NCBI GenBank assembly: GCA_010094025.1
Contig: ML991851.1
Span: forward strand, 1-64,000
Direction of reading: 5' to 3'
DNA length: 64,000 bases
Source: Viridothelium virens
Lineage: Eukaryota; Ascomycota; Dothideomycetes; Trypetheliales; Trypetheliaceae
Shown: positions 46,946 to 56,737 of the stretch, piece by piece
How the letters are laid out: each line of letters opens with the position of its first letter
How positions within the stretch are numbered: position 1 is the stretch's first letter
The notes under the pieces: model-generated
Databases searched by the model: none
What the model saw: only the letters and a program-made list of their open reading frames with translations
What the model was told of the DNA's origin: nothing
Translations under genes and position numbers: made by a program

Positions 46946-47528
46946 TACCGTGGTTGGGGCCTTCCTCAACTGGTAATCAGTACAACGTTACCTCGGTTTC
47001 ACTGTTATGACCTTGTTGGCCCATGTTAAGGCGGCCCTCGCGCTCCTGACTCTCAAGAATGCTCTGCATCTGTTCTTCTCTTTCGATGAATGCTTGTAAG
47101 ATAAGATTTTCTACTGCGACGGTAGACTTCAAGGACTTGGTCTCTCGATCACGGTCTTCATGTCTCTTGCGATGTTGAGGATGTCGGAAATGAGTTCAAA
47201 GGTCACCTCGTCAGCCGACGCAGGATTTTATTGAAGTCGACCAATGGTGAAAATGAGCCCGATAGTGCTGTTGTAGTAATGCTCCATGTCGCTTTACTAC
47301 CCCGACCAATGGTACTGCTGTATGAAGCAAGATGTGGATGATGTATCTTACTTTACCGTGGCTGGGGGGTTCCTCAACTGGTAATTAATACAATGTTACC
47401 TCAGTTTAGCTGTTATGACCTTGTTGATCCATGTTAACGCGGTGTTATCATGGACCAACAAGGTCATAACAGTGAAACTGAGGTAACATTGTACTGATTA
47501 CCAGTTGAGAAACCCCCCAACCACGGTA
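46946..47528. mobile_element. Nested DNA transposon: left arm, about 320-bp interior, then complete MITE
   Basis: A left arm (46946-47033) begins TACCGTGG and resembles the left arm of the complete element that starts at 47354. The arms are in the same orientation, and the right arm at the far end (47440-47528) could close a larger element of about 583 bp. The interior (47034-47353), read on the minus strand, holds coding-like pieces in two frames: FELISDILNIARDMKTVIER, then STVAVENLILQAFIEREEQM. These may be a captured gene fragment. No transposase was recognised. The superfamily is not assigned, and TA at the tips suggests a TA target. Confidence 0.65.
47354..47528. mobile_element. Complete palindromic MITE, copy B
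   Basis: The left half (TACCGTGGCTGGGG..) and right half (..AACCACGGTA) are near-perfect reverse complements over about 85 bp each, meeting at GTTAACGCGGTGTTATCATG. It is non-coding and could fold into one long hairpin. The same family lies at 1-111. Confidence 0.8.
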
Positions 47529-48060
47529 ATTAATAGATGGACAGAGTGACGTGACCTACAGGTATGCAAGGGGTCAACATGAGCGTTGAATCAGCAGCCT
47601 GAGCAACAGCTGCGTGAGCCTGAGTACACCTCAAGCTGGGCCCAAGCTGCCCTGAGCTGATAGCACGAGTGCAGCCTAAGCGAGACTGATTCAACTTTGA
47701 ACGTGCCTGGATTTGGGAACCTCCTGTCTTGAGCAAGCATGCACGCATAGCATTACTCCTTCAGTTATTGTGCACACTATTCAGCATATATAAAGCATCA
47801 CTCTTTACGATAGCCACTTCTCTTTCGACAACGCTGGATCCTCGCCTTGCGCATCATTCGCAGCTTCGACAATCGAGACGAGCAAAAGCATGGCGAATGG
47901 TAGATTCTGCGAACTGGATCTACTTTCTTTGTCAACAAGAGTGCCACCGGAGTACCTAAAGTGCTCCGACTTGACCTGGGAAGACAGAAATGCTCGCTCG
48001 CCTAGGGATACGCTGCAATAAGTCGCATTCTGCTCCGCGACAGCTCCATTATCTATCAAG
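47529..48060. other. Upstream region of the AIM9-like gene
   Basis: About 0.5 kb. A TATATAAAG sequence lies near 47785 on the plus strand and could be a TATA box for the gene downstream. Otherwise nothing is recognised. Confidence 0.4.
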
Positions 48061-49919
48061 ATGGGCTCGTGGAGGTTCTCGTCAGCTCATTCCACCGTCT
48101 CCAGCATTTCTGCAACAGGTTTCAATGAATGCTTTTGGGAAAAAAAAGTGGAACGTGAGTTTCTTTCCCTGGTCATGCCTTTTGGGATTCTAAAGATCTT
48201 AGGCTCTGCAACCGAGGATGATCTATTCAAATATACAGCTCAACGTTGGCTTTGGAATGAACGAGACCAGCTCCAGCGCCGGTATTTGAGATTCGACTTG
48301 AAGGCACTCATTAAAGTTGCCGAAGATGCTGCTGGCGCCGGCTCTACCTGCGCGGAGGTTTCGAGGCTACCCGAGGGAAATTTTAATAAGACTTTTCTTG
48401 TCAAGATGCAGAACGGACGTGAAGTCATTGCCCGACTTCCAAATCCAAATGCCGGTCGTTCGCACTATACGACAGCTTCGGAAGTCGCGACTATGGACTA
48501 CGTATATCACTTCTGAAAAGCTGCTTTGGATTTAGCATAGCTAATATGTAATCTAGATGAGAGACCGTCTCAAAATTCCATCGCCAAATGTACTTGCATA
48601 CAGCACGCAAGCAAGTGCCAACAGCGTAGGCGCCGAGTATATCATCATGGACAAATGTCCTGGCATTGAGCTTGGTCGTGTTTGGGATGATCTTCCCGGC
48701 AAGAAGAGGATTGAAATTGTCAGGCAATTAGCGGGCTTCACAGCACGCCTTTCTAAGGCCCCCTTCCCGGCATATGGCTCGCTTTACTACTCAAAAGACA
48801 TTTCAGACGTCAACAGTAGAACGGTCGATGATATTTTCAGTGTCGGTCCGACTGTTAGCCGTACATGGTTTGATGATAAACGAGCTGAAGTTGATGTCCA
48901 TCGAGGGCCTTGTAAGTTCCTCCAAACACACATCAACTCATTCAGTAAATTAATCTGATAAAGGGAGTTCGGCCGAAGAGGTCGTGAATGCCATCATCAA
49001 TAGAGAAGTTGCATGTCTTAATACATTTTCTGAGTTCCCTCGAGACCGTCAGCAAGGCATATTCAATGGACCGGGAGGTTTCCGTCCGTCGAAAACATAC
49101 AAAATGTCCGTCATTGAGGACGTTCGTCGCATTCTCCCATACATTATTCCCAAAGACGATGCTTACACCGCATCAATACCGTGGCATAACGATTTACACA
49201 CCGACAACATTTTCGTTAGCCAAAATCATACAACAGAGGTCACCGGTATCATCGACTGGCAAGGCGCCCATCTTAGTCCCGCCTTCCTCCACGTTCATTA
49301 TCCGTCCTTGATTGAGTACGATGGTCCGATACTCGCTGTTTTCGAACAGCCTCAGTTACCGTCTGATTTCGCTGATCTGGACCCAGTTGCCAAGAAGGCC
49401 GCACGAGAACTACACACAGCGCAGTCCATTTGGGGCTTGTACCAAATCTTCACCCAAAAGCAAGCCCCGGATTTACTGCGGACTCTGCGCTATCGTGACA
49501 CTCTTCCTTGCCAAATAATAGCTCTGGTTGGGTCAATATTTGACGACGGCGAAATCTATATCCAGAGTCTATTGTCGCAGCTTGCAGTGCCAGACATCTG
49601 GAAGCAAGTCGTACGCTCTGATGCTCCTTGTCCCCTCGCCTACTCCGAAGATCAACTGTCGAAGCAGAAGAATGAATTGGCCAAATGGGAAAGGGACATT
49701 GAGCGAAAGGCTCGCGTGATTGCAGAAGTCGGCGCATACACAGGTTGGGACGGAGCTGTTTCGCCTGAAGAATTCGACACTGTGTCTCACCGACTGGAGG
49801 AAGCAAAGAAGGATTTTTTGAACCAGGAGTCGGAGTCGGTCTCGGGGTCGGCGTCGGCGTCTTTTCACGAACGACAACAATGGGAGACTGCTTGGCCATT
49901 CCAAGATGACATCCGTTAG
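48061..49919 (+). CDS. AIM9-like phosphotransferase (APH/choline-kinase fold)
   Basis: Exons 48061-48501, 48557-48911 and 48964-49919 give 583 residues, or 567 if the 48-bp segment 48155-48202 (GTGAGT..TTAG) is also an intron. Removing it joins KKVER to SATEDDLFKYTAQRWLWNE and looks likely. Landmarks are RWLWNE, EGNFNKTFLV, VIARLPNPNAGRSHYTTASEVATMDY, AEYIIMDKCPGIELG, catalytic HNDLHTDN and GIIDWQGA. This order is typical of the fungal Aim9/Fmp29 group, which is expanded in filamentous fungi, often mitochondrial in yeast, with unknown substrate. The N-terminus is Ser-rich and could be a presequence. The tail is charged and helical. Confidence 0.8.
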
Positions 49920-50559
49920 GTTTAATAAGCTAGCGCAAATTGTATCCTGTATGTAGAGCTCTGACGCTGAAAAGTCTGCACCGGATATTGAAGTAACTTA
50001 AATCGCTAGCGTAGGAATAGCTCTTAGCCGAAGATCATCTCAAAAATCTACAAAGAGAGAGTAGGTAGACAACATTAACGAAGAAACAGGCGCGAGAGTG
50101 GTCCCGAAGCACACCAATACCTTGTCTGTTTCTGAGTAAAGTTTTCGTCTCTTCAGGGTTCTGTTGTTGCACTCGGGCAACGGGACTGGAGAAGTGTTCA
50201 TGAAACGGCATGGCTTCCACTAAATTATTGGGACCTGCCCGCTATCCCTTGCACTGAAGGCTGCCGCGCACGAACTACCTGGTACTTTTCTATCGTGATA
50301 GCACGTGATCTGAAGTCCGTACGTGGCAGCCCCACCAGTGCAAGGGATAACTACACCGACTACTAGGTAGGTAAGCGTGGTAAGGTAGGTAGTCTACTTA
50401 GTGCAGTCATTTGGTCTCATTTGATAGCAAGCGAACCCCCGACGCTACACTTTGTTGCAGTAGCGCACCCATCGTCACCTTCCACATCATCGTCACTAAT
50501 TCATTCTCAGTTACCGTAGACAATCTTTACCCTCACCCAATGACTGCCTATTCTATGCC
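49920..50559. other. Spacer before the kinase-ankyrin gene, with an inverted-repeat element
   Basis: About 0.64 kb containing the element at 50243-50349 and a TAGG-rich stretch near 50365-50400. Confidence 0.45.
50243..50349. repeat. Imperfect terminal inverted repeat unit of 107 bp (MITE-like)
   Basis: The ends read TATCCCTTGCACTG and CAGTGCAAGGGATA, and pairing continues imperfectly (GGCTGCC / GGCAGCC, CG.ACG) for about 30 bp. No coding capacity. The 16-mer GGATAACTACACCGAC at its right edge (50345-50360) recurs at 37560-37575. Confidence 0.5.
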
Positions 50560-53500
50560 ATGTCTGCAGTCTGGGATTCACGCTTTGACGATGCTGATGA
50601 TAAGACAAATGCAGCGTGTCAGAATTTGCAAAACTCGGGCAAGATCGACTTGGCCAAGATTCTGGACGTCGCACGAAGTGCACTCCCCTTGATGGATCCC
50701 AGCGCTTTGAAACATGATGACCGTTTAGGCAGAGGTGCCAGTTGGGAAGTCAACAAAGAAATCTTCAGCCCTCCGAACGGTGAACGCGGTGCGTTGCCGT
50801 ATTATGTAGCTGTGAAGCACGTTTTGACTTCGAGGCAAACGCCCGAGCGCTCGCGAAAACTCTTTGATGAAGTGATGCGAGAACTTCATGTACTGACGCA
50901 TGCTAAGCTTCATCATCATAGCTCGATCATTTCGACTCTCGCATACGGATGGACCGTAGATGCATTTTCGGACCCTCGCCCTTATCTCGTGGTGGAATAT
51001 TCAGATCATGGAACTTTGCGTCACTATCTTCAGACACAGTTTCATCCTTTGGATGATAGACGGGAGCTGATGCTGGACATCGCTGCTGGAATTCAATCTT
51101 TGCACGAGAACAGGATCCTGCATGGTGATATCAAGGCTGAAAATGTGCTATTGTTCGACGCAGATATACCGAGTGGGCAGGGCGATACGTGGAGGGCGCA
51201 GGTAGCAAAGCTTGCTGATTTCGGCCATGCTATCTTTGATACTGAAGGAAACGGACAAACTTTGAACTATCTCGGAACCTCGATATACAACGCGCCTGAA
51301 GTAGAGGGGCGTTGTGGATCCAATGTCATTAACGGACAGTTGACGTTCGACCTTTGCCGGAAATCAGAAATTTTCTCCTATGGCCTTCTTGTGTGGGAAA
51401 TTATGAGCAGTGGCGGGGTTTACCTGGATAATGAATGGTTTCGTGCCGAAGAAACGAGAATAGAGTTCCTAGAGAGGGTGTGCGCAACCGAGCAAAATGG
51501 CCTACTGAGAAGAGGGAAAGACTTTTTCCAGTCTAATCCCTTCATTAATGCGCCACGCGAGATTATGCGAATCGCGGAACAAGTTCTGGATATGACTCTC
51601 TTGGACAATGCTCACGAACGTGCTGATATCCAAGCGGTTAGGAGAGTTCTTGGAGAAGGGATTAGGTGGGCTTCATATCTTTTGCATCTAAGCTCAATCA
51701 CTGAGAGAACCTTAGTGACAACCGACCGTATTTTGGTTATAGATCTATCAGAACCGGACCTCCGGAACCAGCAAGAGAATTTGTCCATAGAAATGTTAGC
51801 TCTTCGACGTGGTATCAACTCAGTGACGAAAAGACTAGATTTCAAATTGAAGGGGAAAAGATATTTCAGCAGAGTCTTACCAGAGTAACTGATGAAGCTT
51901 CGCTTCATCCTTATTCGGACGAGCGCTATGGCCTTGTCCCAATTGTTAAGCAGCCTCCTCCGAAGCGTCCTGATAAAGTCGATGATCAATCATTCAACAT
52001 GTTTAAAGTTAGTTACATCGATTCTACTTTTTAAGGAGGTAAATTTGGCTAATTTACAAACATCAGGCACCTCTCTTCACGGGTCCTCCATGGGAAGTTC
52101 AATGTACAATCACGGAAAATCTGCTCCACGACGCTCACTCTTCCAGAAATCCAGCACAACAAGCGTATACTTCCTTACAGCTCAGCATATGCTATTACCT
52201 AGGATTTGGTATCAAACCTGATATGTCTAAGGCGTTATTCTACCTAGGAACTGCTGTTAAAGAAAAGAACCGTGTTGCGGAATCCATTCATCGGCGAGTT
52301 TTTCAGGCACTGGTACCATTGTTACCAAGCATACATCTTTCCGATATTTTACCCAACCCGGATATAGACCCGGTGGGGCGGGAAACCACTCCAGAGTCAT
52401 ACTTCGCTTCCCAAATCTGGTCAACTCCATACGATTCTGACGAGGAGCTTTCTGGGGATCTTGGTGCAGATGACCAAGATGTGGACGAGAATGACACATG
52501 GATAAAGACTCTTAACGAATCGCTGAAACCTGGCAATATTTCATCCCTGCGGCAACTCCTCCCATTCGACCGGCTTACCTCGGAACAATGGTCTCTGGCG
52601 CTCACTTCCGCATGTAGACTTGGCCATTTCGATACGGTGCGCTATTTAGCTCGGAGCTGTCCTTTACTCGAGCACAACGGCAAATCAACAACTCCATTGC
52701 ACTGGCTCATTATGTTCGACGAGAAAAAGGCCTGTGCGTTAGCGCATCTCCTGGTCAAGGGATCCTCAGGAAAGCCTGGAGTTTGTCAAATGCTCCTGAA
52801 CGCTATACCTCGTCAGAACGCCTGGCTCCCTAAGCATTGTCTGGAACTTTTGGGAGCACCATTACATTGGGCCGTCCGTGCAAGAAACTTAGCACTGGTC
52901 AAGACTCTTATTGACCTGGGCGCGGACGTCAACTTACGATGGACTGGCCTCCAAACGTCTATTCATGAACCTCGATCCACCCAACTACCCAGTTTTAGTC
53001 CCCTCGATATAGCAGCAATGTATCACTATCCCGAGATTGCCGAAACGTTGTTGGAGCATGACGCTAAGATGTATGGTGGTAGTTTCGAGGAAAAGCATTC
53101 GGCCTTCCACCTCCTGGGTCAGCCTGTCGCTGCGTTTTCACGGTTTATAATGCACGGACGTGAGTACAGGCAGGCACTCCGAGACACTATTCAGATCCTG
53201 CTACGCTGGAGTACAGACATTCATGTGGCTGATTCGAGCGATGCGACACCACTTTCCGCAGCATTGCAGAATGTTGACCAAGATCTCTACGTCTTGGAGG
53301 AGCTCCTCTCTGCAGGTGCGCGCGTTGACGTGGGTACGGATTATGATCGTGATACTGCTGCAACCTCGTTCGCTCGGACCGGATTCGACAGGCTCTTCAA
53401 TGACTCAAAATTCGAACTCCTAGTCCCACTAGTTGCAAATATCAACAAGCTCGATGGAGCCGGAAGGAATGCGCTCCATTACTGCGCAATCACTGGCAGC

Positions 53501-54363
53501 AGTGCAATGGCCGAGGTTCTTTTGAGGGATACTCGGGTAGAGATAAACATTCGAGCCAAAGGTGGCCAGACCCCGGCGGTCTTGGCGGCTATGTTTGGCA
53601 ATGCTGAGGTGCTTCAGGCCCTAATTCAAGCAGGGGCGGACATCGAGAAGGAAGACTCAGATGGTTGGGTTCCGCTAGAGACTGCCCTCCGTCGCAGACA
53701 TACAAAGGCTGCAGAAGTTCTCATCAAAGCTGGAGCGAATCTTTACTTGCGCCAAGACAAGGGGGGGCGCGACACGGCGCTTCATGTTACCGTCGCGGAC
53801 GGAGTAAATGGAGACTCACTAGTAGAATGGTTTATTGATAAGTGTCCTGGGTTCAAAAACTCTGAGCTTTTAAATAGTCGTGGTAGATACGGATGGACAG
53901 CTCTTCATCGTGCAGTCGACCAAGGAGATCTTGAGAGTGTGAGAGCATTATTGAAGGCTAAAGCAAAGTCAATATACACAGTGCTGCCTTCGAGCTCCGA
54001 GATTGGTTTTCGAAACAACTCTTTATTCCTTCTTCCACCAGCGAATATGGCGAGGAACAGTCTGAAAACGGCCCAAGGCGATGGTAGAAAAGGAGTATTG
54101 GAGAATTTTCCTCGGATCAAAAAGGGTGGGCCAAGTGCTCTCGCCCACCACATTGCTAGCTTGAAAGAGATAGTCTCATTACTGGAGGATGAAATGGTTC
54201 CTGATAGCGAACAGATTACTGCGGATTTGGAACTACTGTAAGTTTCCTACGAAGACGACCATGACCGCACAATAGCTAACGCGGTGCTGTGGTTAGATGG
54301 AACAATGAAAACCAGCCTTCCAGAAGATTGACTTACGCCGCAGTAGCAGAGAAAAGCTCATAG
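50560..54363 (+). CDS. Protein kinase fused to ankyrin repeats (1212 aa)
   Basis: Exons 50560-51822, 51870-52007, 52067-54237 and 54297-54363. The kinase domain (about 52-400) has glycine-loop remnant GRGASWEV, Lys86 in VAVK, HGDIKAEN at 188-195 (Arg of HRD is Gly), DFG at 220-222 and APE at 245-247, so it may be active. A Sel1-like turn (ICYYLGFGIKPDMSKALFYL) follows near residue 510. At least seven ankyrin units occupy about 620-1150, the clearest being APLHWAVRARNLALVKTLID and GWTALHRAVDQGDLESVRAL. Introns 1 and 2 remove stop codons between the kinase and ankyrin halves. The last intron (GTAAGT, GCTAAC branch, TTAG) is likely; without it the protein ends at 54241 with ELL. The 3' end overlaps the DUF6594 gene antisense. 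Confidence 0.8.
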
Positions 54364-55489
54364 TTTCGTGACTGTGTGAACGAAACGAGGATGGCGGAGA
54401 ATATGCCCGAGAATAAGACAATAATCCAAAGTCTTGACGCCATATTGTGGACATTGTATAGTATGGCGATGGGAACTGTGAGGACGCTTACGGCTAGTAG
54501 TGTGATGACGCAGCGAGACAATAACACGACACGGGATGTGCTTGTTAAGATGATGTGTTCATCACTAGACTTGCCTGCATCTTCCTGCATCCCTTTCCAT
54601 TAGTAGGTAGCCTCTTCCACTGCCTCGATGATCAAACCTGCGTTACGAAATACTGTATTAAGATTGAGAGTTAGCGTATGCCATTCAGCCTCATCGTAGA
54701 GGCGATTGACAAACCCGGCTCAGGCCCCAAATACTCAAGGCATCAACAACGCCTTCAAGAAACCGTTCCAGTCCACCGTAGTCAGACGGATCTTTAGGGG
54801 AACGCAAGTCATCCCAGTCAGTCAAGAAACCGGACTCTTGAGCCACAAGTGGTTTATTTCCCTTGAGCCAGTGAGAAGCGTTGCGGATCTTAGACTTCCG
54901 GGGGCCGCGTCGTTCGATATGTGTACAATATGCTGCCATCGCTTGATCTGGTATCTTGAGCGTCGGGAAGAGTCAGCCGTACTATTGTTGTCTTACTGTA
55001 TTTTTCCAATTTGCTTTTAAGCTCCGTGAGCACTCCTCTGCGAGCCCCATTCGAGTCTTGTCTGCTTGAGCTAAGGTTGAAGGCTATTCTTTCGTTATTA
55101 TCGAGGTCGTTAAGTCTCTGCTCCAAGTGGGCCAGCTCGTCTTGCATATGTAACAGCACCCGTGCTTGCAGCTGTCCGAACCCTCTGAACAAGGCGAAGT
55201 TCCTATCGCTATTGATGAATGCGGAGAGCCTTGGATATCCCTGTCGATGATTTTCAACTAGAATTTGTTAGAACCAGAATTAGTAGCGCCCGTGATTAAT
55301 GTACTTCTATTCGGCCTGTGAATAAAGCGGGCAACATCGTCGTTTGATAGACCTTTGGAGCATGGCCCGATTAGTGAATTCGAATGTGTCTATTGCAAGT
55401 TGAGGATCCTTACGACGATGCCGAGCAACAAAGCGTCGTGGAACTTGGGTGGATCCACTTGCAGATGGATTGTTCAGAGAATTATCCAT
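54233..55489 (-). CDS. DUF6594-family membrane protein
   Basis: Exons 55489-55336, 55257-54997, 54947-54715, 54584-54337 and 54275-54233 give 312 residues, the usual family size. The N-terminal half has the signature GYPRLSAFINSDRNFALFRGFGQLQARVLL and a coiled HLEQRLNDLD segment. The C-terminus has membrane helices around RCVITLLAVSVLTVPIAILY and LWIIVLFSGIFSAILVSF, then ELFSATAA joined by the last intron to YCAVMVVFVG, a close match to the family's third helix. Donors of introns 1 (GTTGCC) and 3 (GTTTGT) are weak, so those two junctions are tentative. DUF6594 genes are expanded in filamentous ascomycetes; function unknown. Confidence 0.78.
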
Positions 55490-56737
55490 CTGGGCTAGTA
55501 CGGAGTTTGGTAAGTCTCTAGAGTGTCCAAGCCTTGTATTTGGCAGTCCCTACATTCGAGTGTGAGGCACAATGAGATACAGCGCTGCCGTCCCAATGGG
55601 CACAATTACGTTTTTAAGAGCTGCAGCCAACTAACCGGTGATCGCATCCCTGCCGTTTGACTTTCCGCTAAAATCCACCTAAAGTCCACGCTAATGGTAG
55701 AAAGCTTCTGTGAACGTTCTGATTGAATACATATCATGCGCCGCATCATGTCACGCGCTCGCAAAGACTCTTGCAGGTATCAACGTTGAGATAGGAAAAC
55801 ATGACTGTAATGAGTGCATTATTAGGTCACAGTACTATCACCCATTCTGACGGCTAATTGGTCGAACAAGAGGGGCTGTGGCTTTCTTCGGCCTTTCATC
55901 TTGCCTACATCTCATCTCATAAGCTCCAACCTTACGACAGGCAGCATTCAGGCGGGAACGACAAGAGATGCCTGCGGCACAGATCCAGGGTGTGCCTGAC
56001 CGTTGTCTTGTCGCCTTATCCTGTACTTGTCATTCTCTTCCACCGCAGTGACCAGGAACGGACCTGACGGTTGGGCCTGACCAGGCACAACGAGATAGAC
56101 AACCTCGTTCACTTTGTACAGTGGGGCTGTCGGAAACTTTTGCGAATTGTCAGTATATCACGTCATGCGAGAATACGCTCTATTCAAGAAATACTTTTGA
56201 CTGGTTTTGATACTCATTCACCCTGGTTCGGAACTTTCCTGGAACAGCTTCCTGGAAAGATGCTGATGCCTTTGGATGACCGTGAGCTATTGCATCTCAT
56301 GTTCGACAAATGCGTACTCACAAGTCTCTCTTCTTCTTCTTCTCCTTCTTCTTCAGCGTTATCGTAGCTTGGGTTGGATCGGCCGCGTAGAAAACTTGCT
56401 GCCATGGCGAGGTTTGCCGTCGAAAGAAGCTGAAGGAGGCTGCTTTATAATTAAATGGGACCTTCATTCGGTTTCCGAATCGGTCATCGTGCATGAGACA
56501 CGCCACACCCAACTACCGGGGGGTGCCTCGAGTTTCGTTTGCCATCGCTGGTGTACACCGCTAAAAGCAGGCGCATCTCATCCCCGTTCGGTCGCTGCCT
56601 AGTACCAGTGTTCGCGACTGCAATTCCCCGCTTTCACGTCAAATATACTGTACCTTGACCTTACTTTGATTGGAGAAGGTTTGGAGGGACGTACGCTTCT
56701 TGGCGGCCAAGAACGTACGGAACCTACCCATTTCGGG
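55490..56737. other. Divergent region, DUF6594 to the caspase-like gene
   Basis: About 1.25 kb. It contains a TTC/CTT microsatellite at about 56325-56354. A 98-codon open frame at 56071-56367 has no ATG or recognisable domain; I cannot exclude an upstream exon of the next gene here. Confidence 0.4.
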
